A stretch of 15,215 bases of DNA from Duncaniella sp. (GCA_022511285.1 JAFLRW010000024.1:1-15215), one strand, 5' to 3'; numbered from the stretch's first letter, positions 7,081-15,202 are shown. Notes: a model not told the origin generated them from the sequence alone. Numbers and translations are program-made.

Positions 7081-8610
7081 TTACTGCGCCGACATTCTGA
7101 TAGTTTTGTCGGGAGCTGCTGTGAGATGGTCCATCTTGCCGGCTTCAAAGCGTTTGATAAGCTCTATGTAGAGTTTGTCGCTGCTTTCGGTAAGCCGCGG
7201 GGCACGCTTCAGGGGCTCCATATAGTCATTACCTGCGGCAAGATAGTCAATAGTGGCAAGTCGATATGTGGCGTTAGGGTCGACAGGGCGCCCGGATATA
7301 GTGGCCGATGTCACGGCATAAGAGGCCGGGTCGTAAGCCACTCTCACATTGGAGCTGACACCGTTACCCTCCTGCGCCGCCATAATGCCGAAATTCTCAA
7401 GGAGGTCAGAGCCTTTGATGGCAAGCATCACGATAGTGTTGTCAAACGGGGCGATGTCGATAATCTCACCCTTGGTGACATCTCCGGCAAAAAGAGTGTT
7501 GCGGATGCCCCCCTTGTTCATTATAGCCAAGTCAACAGGCTTGCCGAGCAGATCGGACCCGGCTTCGAAGACAAAGTCGCTCATAAGATTAAGCATCTCG
7601 GGCGATTTGCGCTCAAACTCGACAGGGCTCCGGCCCACGATGATGCCACGCATAGAATCAACCGAAGTCTTATAGCGGGCGATAATCTCGTTTGTAGCAG
7701 AAAGGGTGCGAGAGTCAAGGCGGGCATCAACAGGAATGAGACGCGCAGCCACTTTGCCTGTGGCAAGATTGATGTCAATCTCTCCGAGATTCTGTCCGCC
7801 CGAGCCGGTCTGGAGGACGGCAATAGTATCGCCGACGGCATTTGCCACTTTCCATCCCGGCACTCCTTGCCGCGTGTCGGCGGGGTCAACCACAGTGTGG
7901 GAGTGTCCGCCAATAATCACATCTATATCTTTTGATGCCGCAGCCAATTTCAGGTCGCTCGCTCCGTGGTCAAGGTCGTAGCCTATATGAGTTACAGCAA
8001 TGACAGTGGTCACGCCTTGAGCCTTGAGCCGAGCAGCCTCAGCATTGGCAGCCTCTATGGCCTCGCTATAGCTGACTCCCTCATAGTTAGCCTCGGAGAT
8101 AATCCCCGACGGGTCAAGATTGATGCCAATGAATCCCACCTTATGACCATTAAACTCCTTGACCACAGATGGAGTGAAGAGTCCGGCAAGAGGAGTGGCA
8201 GAGAAATCGTAGTTGGCGCTTAGGCGCGAGGCATTGAGCTGACTCCATTCGGCGGCAAGGCGATCAAGGCCCTTGTCAAACTCGTGGTTGCCAAGAATCT
8301 GTATATCATATCCGAGTTCGTTCATCAGACGCCGCTCCACTTCGCCGCTGAAGAGGGTGTAGTAGAGCGACCCTTGCACGGCATCACCGGCATCAATGAG
8401 CACCACGTTGGCGCGAGCTGCCCGCACACTGTCAATCAGCACCTGCCGTCGCGCTATTCCGCCCAGACCTTTCGCGTCAGGCTCGATGGCAGAGTGGGTA
8501 TCGTTAGTGTGGAGAATCACCAAATGGTCAGAATCGGAATCGGCCTTGCCGTTGCAACCGACAATGACCAAGGCCGTGCAGGCAGCGAGAAGGAGACGAG
8601 CGTATTTCAT
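7081..8610 (-). CDS. 5'-nucleotidase/metallophosphatase lipoprotein (UshA-like, two domains)
   Basis: A secreted hydrolase of about 509 residues, probably releasing phosphate from nucleotides or related phosphoesters outside the inner membrane. The N-terminus is a lipoprotein signal with lipobox VIVGC, the lipidated residue being Cys19. The metallophosphoesterase domain (about 28-290) has its metal-binding motifs in order: NDTH (36-39), GDAVQG (75-80), GNHEFD (107-112), THIG (207-210) and GHSH (235-238). The C-terminal 5'-nucleotidase domain (about 320-500) carries NKGGIRNTL (365-373) and IAPFDNTI (386-393), the substrate-binding region. Both domains are intact in one chain. The start codon overlaps the queE stop by four bases (ATGA), so translation is likely coupled. 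Exact substrate is unknown: nucleotide, UDP-sugar and cyclic nucleotide are all possible in this family. Confidence 0.93.
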   Translation of the reverse strand: MKYARLLLAACTALVIVGCNGKADSDSDHLVILHTNDTHSAIEPDAKGLGGIARRQVLIDSVRAARANVVLIDAGDAVQGSLYYTLFSGEVERRLMNELGYDIQILGNHEFDKGLDRLAAEWSQLNASRLSANYDFSATPLAGLFTPSVVKEFNGHKVGFIGINLDPSGIISEANYEGVSYSEAIEAANAEAARLKAQGVTTVIAVTHIGYDLDHGASDLKLAAASKDIDVIIGGHSHTVVDPADTRQGVPGWKVANAVGDTIAVLQTGSGGQNLGEIDINLATGKVAARLIPVDARLDSRTLSATNEIIARYKTSVDSMRGIIVGRSPVEFERKSPEMLNLMSDFVFEAGSDLLGKPVDLAIMNKGGIRNTLFAGDVTKGEIIDIAPFDNTIVMLAIKGSDLLENFGIMAAQEGNGVSSNVRVAYDPASYAVTSATISGRPVDPNATYRLATIDYLAAGNDYMEPLKRAPRLTESSDKLYIELIKRFEAGKMDHLTAAPDKTIRMSAQ

Positions 8611-9164
8611 TGGATATTAATAAGTTTATGAGTTTGCAGCGACAGGCGCCAATATGGATGGGCGAGGATATACTCTACCGTCTGAGGAATATTCGCACCG
8701 CTACAGGGTTGGAGAAAATAATGGTGAGCCGGGAGAGATTCGGCCAAAGGTTCGGGGTCGTGTCCGGTGAAGACCACCTTGAGCTCGTCGACACTCTTCA
8801 ACACCACCTCGCTCCCCTCCTTGGGAGAGCAGGTAATCCAATCGATATTGTCAGGGAGGGGATGAGTGCCGTTGGTCTCAATCTGCACATAGAATCCCGC
8901 ATCGTGTGCCATATCGACGAGCAGACGGTCAACCTGCAGAGAGGGCTCGCCGCCTGTAATCACCAGATGGCGTGCCGGGAAAGAGATGAGCTTGGAGATA
9001 AGCTCATCAATCTCAATGAGGGAGCTGCGATGATGGTCAGTGTCGCAGAACGGGCAGCAGAGATTGCAGCCGCTCAGGCGCAGAAAGACAGCCGGAGTGC
9101 CGGTGAAATACCCCTCACCCTGCAAGGAATAGAATATCTCGTTAACTCGATAAGCCATCGTCAT
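8607..9164 (-). CDS. queE: 7-carboxy-7-deazaguanine synthase (radical SAM)
   Basis: Radical SAM enzyme that rearranges 6-carboxy-5,6,7,8-tetrahydropterin to 7-carboxy-7-deazaguanine, the second dedicated step toward queuosine in tRNA. The 185-residue protein has the iron-sulfur ligands C33, C37 and C40 in the CxxxCxxC spacing (SGCNLCCPFCDTD, 31-43). Further landmarks are the preceding FYSLQGEG (11-18), the SAM-binding ITGGEP (69-74) and ETNGT (96-100). Thr42 after the cluster corresponds to the position reported to contact magnesium in this family. Two ATGs are possible, 9164 and 9158; both precede RVNEIFYSLQGEG and the difference is trivial. The gene overlaps the end of queD, which makes its substrate, and its stop overlaps the nucleotidase start by four bases. 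Confidence 0.95.
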   Translation of the reverse strand: MTMAYRVNEIFYSLQGEGYFTGTPAVFLRLSGCNLCCPFCDTDHHRSSLIEIDELISKLISFPARHLVITGGEPSLQVDRLLVDMAHDAGFYVQIETNGTHPLPDNIDWITCSPKEGSEVVLKSVDELKVVFTGHDPEPLAESLPAHHYFLQPCSGANIPQTVEYILAHPYWRLSLQTHKLINIQ

Positions 9165-9492
9165 CCTTCACATATGAAGCAATGTTGCCCTCACTCTCCT
9201 GGACATCCACCCGCCAGCACCCCTCGATGCGGTCGCAAATCCAGCGGGCAATGTTTTCAGCCGTCGGATTGAAAGGGAGAAGTTCATTGAAATTGCCGTG
9301 GTCTAAGCGCGACGAAATCTCCTCCTTGATGTGTGAGAAATCAGTGACCATCCCGTCGCGGTTAAGAGAGCGAGCCTTGCAGTGGACTGTGATAATCCAA
9401 TTATGGCCGTGCAGGCGGGAGCATTTGCTTTCATAGGACAGTTCAAGGCGGTGGCATCCGGCCAATTCGAAGCGTTTAGTGATATAATACAT
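9142..9492 (-). CDS. queD: 6-carboxy-5,6,7,8-tetrahydropterin synthase
   Basis: Zinc enzyme converting 7,8-dihydroneopterin triphosphate to 6-carboxytetrahydropterin, the substrate of QueE, in queuosine synthesis. The 116-residue protein has the zinc ligands H14, H28 and H30, the catalytic Cys24 in the segment KCSRLHGHNW (23-32), Asp64-His65 (LDHGNFNE), and PTAEN (77-81) with Glu79. Length and motifs are typical of the QueD/PTPS-I group. The alternative, a 6-pyruvoyl-tetrahydropterin synthase making biopterin, is unlikely because the gene overlaps queE by 23 bases. It starts 10 bases after the cca stop. queC and queF, the next pathway genes, are not in this window. Confidence 0.95.
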   Translation of the reverse strand: MYYITKRFELAGCHRLELSYESKCSRLHGHNWIITVHCKARSLNRDGMVTDFSHIKEEISSRLDHGNFNELLPFNPTAENIARWICDRIEGCWRVDVQESEGNIASYVKDDDGLSS

Positions 9493-9502
9493 ATATGGGT
9501 CC

Positions 9503-10966
9503 TTACTTGATTATTGTTGCCGGAGAGAGGCCGTGGCGAGCGCCAATCTCATACATCATAGCTATGGCCTCCTCTCGGGGGAAAGGCTGCCCGTTGTCGA
9601 CATATCGCTCGATAGCCACATTGTTGAGTTCCTTGCGAATAGCGCCTACAACCGGCGAAGCGGGGATGGCAAACGCCGTCATAATATCGTTGCCGTCGAC
9701 AGGGGGGCGCACAGCGGCAATCTCGTCGCGCTTTTTGAGTTCCTGAAGTTTTGCCCGCACAATCTTGAAATTGCTGAGTATTCGGCGCACCTTCTCACGG
9801 TTTTTTGAGGTGACGTCGGCCTCGGCCAGAATCATAAGGTCGTCGAGGTCGTCGCCGGCCTCGGTGATGAGGCGGCGCACGGCCGAATCAGTGACCACAT
9901 CCTCCACCAAGGCTGCGGGGCGCATATGGAGCTCAACAAGGCGCGCCACATAGGTCATCTTCCTGTCCTGAGGCAAGCGCAGGGAGCTGAAGATGCGCGG
10001 CACCATCTTGGAGCCGATGAAATTGTGGTTATGAAACGTCCATCCGGTCTGGTCATCCCAATGCTTAGTGACCGGCTTGGCTATATCGTGGAGCAGCGCA
10101 GCCCATCGCAGCCAAATATTGTCGGATTGGAGGGCCACATTGTCGACCACCGTCACGGTGTGATAGAAATTATCCTTATGTCCGCGACCGTTGACCGTCT
10201 CTACTCCCTGCATGGCGGCCAGCTCAGGGAAAATAATGGCAAGGAGTCCGGAATCAAGGAGGAGAGAGAGACCTACAGACGGACGCGGAGAGGCCATAAT
10301 CTTCATCAGTTCGGTTGCAATCCGCTCGCGGGTGATGATGCGAATCCTCTCGGCATTGCGGCAGATGGCCCGGAATGTGTCAGGCGCTATTTCAAATCCG
10401 AGCTGAGAGGCAAAGCGGACAGCGCGCATCATACGCAAGGGGTCGTCGCTAAAGGTGATGTCAGGGTCGAGGGGTGTACGCAGAATGCCCGCCTTCATAT
10501 CATCAATTCCACCGAAGAGGTCTTTAAGCTCGCCGAAGCCATCGCTATTGACACGGATTGCCAGAGCGTTGACCGTGAAGTCGCGTCTTGAGAGGTCCTC
10601 GTCAAGAGTGCCTTCGGAGACAATCGGATTGCGCGAATTGGCAGTGTAGGATTCTTTGCGAGCCCCCACAAACTCCAATTCCACCCCACGATGCTTGACC
10701 TGGGCGGTGCCGTAGGTGCGAAACAGAGCCAGATGGGCACTTTTGCCTAAATCGGAAGCCACACGCTCGGCAAGCTCAATGCCCGACCCCACAGTGACAA
10801 AGTCAAAATCCTTGGACGGACGGTCAAGAAACAGATCGCGCACACAACCGCCGACGGCATAACAAGGACGCGAAATGGAGTCGGCCGCTTTTCCAATGGC
10901 ATGAAAGAGCGGCTTATCGAGCAGGCTGACCACCTCAGCCACGGTGCGGATTACGTGTTCAGACAT
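9503..10966 (-). CDS. cca: CCA-adding tRNA nucleotidyltransferase with HD domain
   Basis: Adds or repairs the 3' CCA end of tRNAs. The 487-residue class II enzyme has GGCVRD (39-44) and the metal-binding pair D53/D55 (KDFDFV), RRDFTVNALA (127-136) in the next motif, DDPLRMMRAVRFAS (174-187) as the base-recognition region, and ERIATEL (214-220). A C-terminal HD domain (about 265-400) with LLHDIAKP (291-298) suggests an additional phosphohydrolase activity. The recognition motif that is often EDxxR reads DDxxR here, a conservative change. Some relatives are poly(A) polymerases, but with no other candidate seen the CCA role is most likely. The start overlaps the end of the M24 peptidase gene by eight bases and queD follows after 10 bases, so it sits inside a translationally coupled run. 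Confidence 0.93.
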   Translation of the reverse strand: MSEHVIRTVAEVVSLLDKPLFHAIGKAADSISRPCYAVGGCVRDLFLDRPSKDFDFVTVGSGIELAERVASDLGKSAHLALFRTYGTAQVKHRGVELEFVGARKESYTANSRNPIVSEGTLDEDLSRRDFTVNALAIRVNSDGFGELKDLFGGIDDMKAGILRTPLDPDITFSDDPLRMMRAVRFASQLGFEIAPDTFRAICRNAERIRIITRERIATELMKIMASPRPSVGLSLLLDSGLLAIIFPELAAMQGVETVNGRGHKDNFYHTVTVVDNVALQSDNIWLRWAALLHDIAKPVTKHWDDQTGWTFHNHNFIGSKMVPRIFSSLRLPQDRKMTYVARLVELHMRPAALVEDVVTDSAVRRLITEAGDDLDDLMILAEADVTSKNREKVRRILSNFKIVRAKLQELKKRDEIAAVRPPVDGNDIMTAFAIPASPVVGAIRKELNNVAIERYVDNGQPFPREEAIAMMYEIGARHGLSPATIIK

Positions 10967-12152
10967 CTAATGCTATAATCTCCTCAGGGGCCGTCGTGAG
11001 ACACTCTATGCCGTCATCTCCGACTATATAAGTGTTCTCAATGCCCACGGCTCCCACCATAGGAATTACAAATTTAGGTTCAAGAGCTATCACATTGCCT
11101 GCCTCAAGGATATCGCGGCTGCGTGGAGCTATCACCGGAAGCTCGTTGATTTCTATACCCAGGCCGTGGCCTATGAATCCGGCCTGCTGGCGATGGCCCA
11201 TGTAATAAGGTTTTAGCCCGGCTTGCTCTACTATCTCTTCTGCTCTCAGCCATAGAGCCTTAGCCTCAATGCCGGGACGCATCATCCGGCATAGAGCGCG
11301 ATGGATATCAATAGAGCAACGATGTGCCTTATGGGCAAGGTCAGGGAGCTGACCGAGGGAGAAGACTCGGGTCATATCTGTCATATACCCGTCGTAATTG
11401 CCGTTCATATCCACCATCACCGCAGAGCCGGGACGGATTATAGTCCCGTTGGCCCCGACCGGCAGCGAGGGGTCAAGGCCGGCTCCTCCCATAGCAAAGT
11501 CATAGGGGGATGGAGAGTCGGCATTGGCTCCCACAAGCAGGTTGCCCATATACAGCTCCATGCTGTCGCCGCTGATTCGGAACTGCCCGAGACACCCCTC
11601 AAGGCGGCTCAGACGCTCAATCTCCACTTGGAGTTCGATATCGCTCATTCCGGCGCGGAAGAGCGACGGGATTCGGGCATAGACGGCAGTGTGGCGGATG
11701 CCTGAGCGGCGCAACATCTCAATTTCGGCCGGAGTCTTAACAGCCCGGACGCGACGCAAGAGGGCCGAGCCGTTTTTCAGCTCCGCTTCCGGGAAAATAG
11801 CAGCAAGCCTGTTCACGGATGAGAACGACTGAGAGTCAAGTTCCAGACCAAGAGAGACGGGATGTGGCTGAGCTATTGACTGCACCATCTCCTCAGGCTT
11901 GCGCAGATAGACCACGCCATCGCCTTCAAGCCCTACAGGACGACGGATAAAATAAATCGGAGCTCCGTGGAGAGGGATATATATCTGCCCGGCAAACACC
12001 CGGCCGGAGAGGTAATACTTATTTGCGTTGTCGGCTATGAGCAAGGCCTCAATGCCGGCAACGGACATTTCGGCTTTGATTTTTGCGACACGACACTCTA
12101 TCTCGGCCTGCGGCAAGAGGTTCAGCCTATCGGCGTGCTGTGATTCGCTCAT
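10959..12152 (-). CDS. M24 family metallopeptidase (Xaa-Pro aminopeptidase/prolidase-like)
   Basis: A 397-residue probable cytoplasmic peptidase with a creatinase-like N-terminal domain (about 18-140) and a pita-bread catalytic domain (about 145-390). The five dinuclear metal ligands can be placed: D248 and D259 in VDMNGNYDGYMTDMTR, H329 in GHGLG, E358 in ALEPKF and E372 in GIENT. Family members remove an N-terminal residue before proline or split X-Pro dipeptides. In prolidase-type members a second His often follows in an EIHE segment; here the segment reads EINE (334-337), a variation also seen in other M24 proteins, so specificity is open. No signal peptide is present. It begins four bases after the META lipoprotein gene and overlaps cca by eight bases. 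Confidence 0.87.
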   Translation of the reverse strand: MSESQHADRLNLLPQAEIECRVAKIKAEMSVAGIEALLIADNANKYYLSGRVFAGQIYIPLHGAPIYFIRRPVGLEGDGVVYLRKPEEMVQSIAQPHPVSLGLELDSQSFSSVNRLAAIFPEAELKNGSALLRRVRAVKTPAEIEMLRRSGIRHTAVYARIPSLFRAGMSDIELQVEIERLSRLEGCLGQFRISGDSMELYMGNLLVGANADSPSPYDFAMGGAGLDPSLPVGANGTIIRPGSAVMVDMNGNYDGYMTDMTRVFSLGQLPDLAHKAHRCSIDIHRALCRMMRPGIEAKALWLRAEEIVEQAGLKPYYMGHRQQAGFIGHGLGIEINELPVIAPRSRDILEAGNVIALEPKFVIPMVGAVGIENTYIVGDDGIECLTTAPEEIIALDV

Positions 12153-12156
12153 AATT

Positions 12157-13038
12157 TTATTCGTCAGCGAGCTGGTCGGCAGACAGACGTGACATGGCTA
12201 TGACCGTGTTGCCCTGAGTGTCTTTGAGAAGCGCCTCAGAGTCGTCGCCGCCGCGCACTGCCGTATCAACTTCCTCAAGAGCGAGGAGAAAATCCTGCTC
12301 GGTGGCTATATCGGGGCAAAGCATACGAGTCACGGCCAGATTTTTGAACTCAAGGCCGTCTCCTTTGTCAAGATTTACTACAATCTCGCCATTGAGCACA
12401 TTACAGCCGGTGTTGCCGTGGACTTTACACTCATCAATGTCTACAACAATCTTTACTTTGGCTGTGGCGGGAAGTGGATTGCCGTGGATTGCGGTCACTC
12501 GCCAGGCTCCATTGAGAAAAGAGAGATTGCGGCTGCGAAGTATCATCACAGGGGTGCCTGCCGCCGAATACAGCACCAGGTCATTGGCTTCAAGCCGATA
12601 AGAAGCCACAGAGTTGAGCGCCTGGTTGACTGTGAGTTCATAGGGGGCGTCGGGGCAAGCGCGCATTGTGGATATAAAGTTTCCGGAAGGGATTATCTTG
12701 GAGCCGTCAATCTTCCAGTCACCGTTAATATGATTGCAGCCGTTAAATCCTATCACACGGAGTATATCAGGCTGTCCGGAGACTGCACCAAGGGTCAGCT
12801 TGGGATGATTCTCGCCGTTGACAATAATTTTTGTGCCGTTAGCTTCCGTGATGCTCCACTCTCCAAGGAGGGCTTTGGTCTGTTGTGCAGAGACGTCGGG
12901 CACGGGAGCCACAGGAACAGCCGAAGGCCTCGCGGTGTCCGCAGGAGCTTCAGCGGGCTTATTGTTTTTCATTATTGAACAGGAGTTGAGGAGCGCAGTG
13001 GCCATCACTGCCACCCCTATGAGATGAAAAGATTTCAT
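12157..13038 (-). CDS. Lipoprotein with two tandem META (HslJ-like) domains
   Basis: A 293-residue secreted lipoprotein. With the ATG at 13038 the signal peptide ends at lipobox LLNSC, Cys20 being the lipidation site; a TTG two codons upstream (13044) is a less likely start. A Pro/Ala-rich linker (about 28-52) leads to two related META/DUF306 domains, near 57-168 and 175-284. Each opens with L-(L/N)-G-x-W and carries the pattern GCN (100-102 and 211-213) followed later by ACPD or LCPD (127-130 and 240-243). This gives matching Cys pairs C101/C128 and C212/C241 that could form disulfides. META proteins such as E. coli HslJ are tied to heat or novobiocin resistance, but the molecular role is unknown. 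It lies between mlaD (49-base gap) and the M24 peptidase (4-base gap), which hints at an envelope role. Confidence 0.88.
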   Translation of the reverse strand: MKSFHLIGVAVMATALLNSCSIMKNNKPAEAPADTARPSAVPVAPVPDVSAQQTKALLGEWSITEANGTKIIVNGENHPKLTLGAVSGQPDILRVIGFNGCNHINGDWKIDGSKIIPSGNFISTMRACPDAPYELTVNQALNSVASYRLEANDLVLYSAAGTPVMILRSRNLSFLNGAWRVTAIHGNPLPATAKVKIVVDIDECKVHGNTGCNVLNGEIVVNLDKGDGLEFKNLAVTRMLCPDIATEQDFLLALEEVDTAVRGGDDSEALLKDTQGNTVIAMSRLSADQLADE

Positions 13039-13087
13039 AATCAATGGATTTTAACGGACGGAGATTAATTGTTCGCTTATTATTGGT

Positions 13088-14011
13088 TTAGAACACTTTA
13101 ATAGACGGGATATATCGCTTGGGCTGCTTCTTGAGGTCGATTAATATCGAGTCGATATGGGCGGCGGCATTATTGACATTGTTGTAGAGCCCGGGGTCGT
13201 TGAGCAGCAATCCGAGCGACGAGTTGGCCGAGTTAAGCTGTGCGGATGCACGGTCAAGATTTGCAGTTATCTGATTGATATTGCGCATAGTAGAGTCAAG
13301 CGGCATATTTTTAAGGTCGTCAGACACGGCGGCGAGAGCCTTTGACACCTGACTGAGGTCTGCCGTAATCTCGCTCACATTGGCCAACGTCGTATTGGCA
13401 TTTGCAGTGATGGCCGGCAGGGGTTGCATAGCCCGATTGAGCTGAGTAGTAGCTGTCTCAAGATTGGCCATTACGGCATCAAGACGATGGATGGCGCTGA
13501 TGAGGGCAGGGTCACCGGCCACAGCCGTGAGGGCCACTACAAGCGAATCGATATGCGGAGCTATCGTCATAATCGTGGGCATAAGTTCGCTGCCCACCAT
13601 ATCCATCAATCCGGAGCCTTCCACACCTTTAATCAACGACCCCACAGGGAGCATCGTGGCCGACTCCCCCATGCGCAACTCCACAGTGGCCGTTCCGAGC
13701 ATATCGGAGACGATGACAGCCTCAGTTCCTTCCGGAATGGCGAGTTTGCGGTCAAGACTAAGCTCCACTTTGACGTGGCCGGGATTGTCGTATTCATAGG
13801 CTATATCGCGCACCAAGCCCACCTTGAAGCCGTTGAGGGTAACGGGCGCCGACTGCGCCAACCCGCTCACATTTGTGTATGATGCATAATAATAATTGGC
13901 AGCCTTAAAGATATTGACCCCTTTGAGGTAGTTGATACCAAACACGAGAGCCACGAGGGCAACGAGCACTGCAAGTCCGATTTTGATTTCTCGCGAGGTG
14001 ATGCTTTTCAT
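13088..14011 (-). CDS. mlaD: MlaD-type MCE domain protein
   Basis: Periplasmic lipid-binding component of the phospholipid-transport ABC system, anchored in the inner membrane. The 307-residue protein has one N-terminal membrane helix (about 11-28) and a single MCE domain (about 37-115). The domain holds the typical run NVSGLAQSAPVTLNGFKVG (47-65). A long, Thr/Asn/Leu-rich, probably coiled-coil or helical region follows (about 145-265), then a conserved-looking tail with LLLNDPGLYNNV (268-279). In MlaD proteins the MCE domains form a hexameric ring with a lipid tunnel. It follows the amidase gene by 44 bases and is read from the same likely promoter. The MlaE permease gene lies at the other end of the window, and whether they work together is an inference. 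Confidence 0.92.
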   Translation of the reverse strand: MKSITSREIKIGLAVLVALVALVFGINYLKGVNIFKAANYYYASYTNVSGLAQSAPVTLNGFKVGLVRDIAYEYDNPGHVKVELSLDRKLAIPEGTEAVIVSDMLGTATVELRMGESATMLPVGSLIKGVEGSGLMDMVGSELMPTIMTIAPHIDSLVVALTAVAGDPALISAIHRLDAVMANLETATTQLNRAMQPLPAITANANTTLANVSEITADLSQVSKALAAVSDDLKNMPLDSTMRNINQITANLDRASAQLNSANSSLGLLLNDPGLYNNVNNAAAHIDSILIDLKKQPKRYIPSIKVF

Positions 14012-14055
14012 ATCTTACAGATGATTTTTGGTTGAAGTTTTTTCGGTTTTAACTT

Positions 14056-15156
14056 TTATGGAATACGCACTCCATCACGTGTCTTAATGATGAAGGCGTC
14101 GGCAAATTTCTTTCTTACAGACGGGAGCTCCTTCGAGGCTTCGGCCATAGAGCCATACGCACCGACGGTGTATTTCACCAGCTTTCCATCTTTATAATAC
14201 TCAACATTCTTAAGCCCTTTGAAGTTCGGATGATTAGCTTTGAGCACTGATGGTGAGGTCATAAACTGAATCTTATAGACAATCTCCCCGGCCTTTGCCA
14301 ACTCGGTGCGGGCCGTCGGTGACTCGGCGGGAGCCTGAGGCTCGGCAGTGCGCGTCTCCTGCTTGCGCGGTGGAGCGACGGGGGTTTTATTGCCGCTACG
14401 ATATCGCTCAAGTCCTTTGTAGATGGCACTTGCCAGCTTGTCGGCCCCCTCGTCTGACGAGAGATAGCGTTCCATCTGCGGATTTGAGATAAAGTCAAGC
14501 TCCACGAGTATGGCCGGCATACTGGTGCGCACAAGCACCCAAAACGGAGCCTGACGCACACCGTTATTCTTACGTCCGGCAGTGCGCACCAACTGATTCT
14601 GCACGGCCTCGGCAAGGGCTATACTCTGATCCATATTCTTGTGTTGCATCATCTCAAAAGCGATGTAGCTTTCAGTTGACGAAGGGTCAAAGCCCTCATA
14701 GACAGTAGTATAGTCATCCTCGAGCTTCATCACGGCGTTTTCACGCATAGCCACGGAAAGGTTAGTGTCGGAGCGGTCAAGACCAAGAGTGTAGACCGAG
14801 GCTCCGTGGACTCTCGAATATGACGGCGATTTTTTGTCCAACGAATTGGCGTGGATGGAGATAAACACATCTGCCTTATTGGAATTGGCAAAATCGGCAC
14901 GTCCCTGTAGTGGAATAAATCGGTCAGACTCACGTGTCATCTTCACCTTGGCGTCAGGCATTCCTTTCTCTATCAACGATTTAAGCCTGAGGCCTACCGA
15001 GAGATTCACACTCTTCTCGTTGGCTCTCAATCCCACAGCTCCGGCATCTCGCCCGCCGTGGCCCGGATCAATCACCACAACAAAATCCTTGGCACCAAGC
15101 ATTCCCGGCACCATAAGGAGAATTAGGATAAATATTTGCAATAACGGTCGCATCAT
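14056..15156 (-). CDS. N-acetylmuramoyl-L-alanine amidase with SPOR-like C-terminus
   Basis: Periplasmic cell-wall hydrolase that cuts the bond between N-acetylmuramic acid and the L-alanine of the stem peptide, used in daughter-cell separation or wall turnover. The 366-residue protein starts with a cleavable signal (about 1-22). The Amidase_3 domain (about 25-252) has the zinc ligands H33 (DPGHGG), E47 and H102 (SIHAN), and catalytic E219 (VELDFISNP). A Pro/Ala/Thr-rich linker (about 256-288) leads to a SPOR-like end (about 290-363). There the segments YKIQF (294-298) and YTVGAYGSMAEA (329-340) resemble septal glycan-binding SPOR repeats. Two ATGs (15156 and 15153) are possible and both keep the signal. 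It is the first gene of the leftward cluster, with a promoter box just upstream. Confidence 0.93.
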   Translation of the reverse strand: MMRPLLQIFILILLMVPGMLGAKDFVVVIDPGHGGRDAGAVGLRANEKSVNLSVGLRLKSLIEKGMPDAKVKMTRESDRFIPLQGRADFANSNKADVFISIHANSLDKKSPSYSRVHGASVYTLGLDRSDTNLSVAMRENAVMKLEDDYTTVYEGFDPSSTESYIAFEMMQHKNMDQSIALAEAVQNQLVRTAGRKNNGVRQAPFWVLVRTSMPAILVELDFISNPQMERYLSSDEGADKLASAIYKGLERYRSGNKTPVAPPRKQETRTAEPQAPAESPTARTELAKAGEIVYKIQFMTSPSVLKANHPNFKGLKNVEYYKDGKLVKYTVGAYGSMAEASKELPSVRKKFADAFIIKTRDGVRIP

Positions 15157-15169
15157 TGAAAATATACTG

Positions 15170-15202
15170 CAAAATTAAGAAAAGTATGCCAATTAGACCA
15201 AA
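15170..15202 (-). promoter_or_regulatory. Putative promoter of the amidase-mlaD-...-DUF486 cluster
   Basis: Read leftward, TTTG (15202-15199) and, 21 bases later, TAATTTTG (15177-15170) match the Bacteroidetes -33 and -7 elements. The box ends 13 bases before the amidase ATG, so the leader is very short. No comparable box is evident in the downstream gaps of the cluster, which makes this the likely promoter for the whole run. Confidence 0.5.

Noticed and set aside
7126..7935. A 269-codon open frame on the + strand
   Set aside because: It lies wholly antisense to the 5'-nucleotidase, has no recognisable motif, and the minus-strand frame contains all the family motifs.
8610..9272. A 220-codon open frame on the + strand across queE and queD
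   Set aside because: It mirrors the real queE/queD frames, which carry all catalytic residues on the other strand.
8607..9492. queD/queE as the core of a 7-deazaguanine DNA-modification (Dpd-type) system
   Set aside because: No dpd genes, no queC and no DNA-modification or phage genes are present; neighbours are housekeeping, so tRNA queuosine is the simpler reading.
9926..10591. A 221-codon open frame on the + strand
   Set aside because: It is antisense to cca and shows no family features; such frames are expected opposite genes with this codon use.
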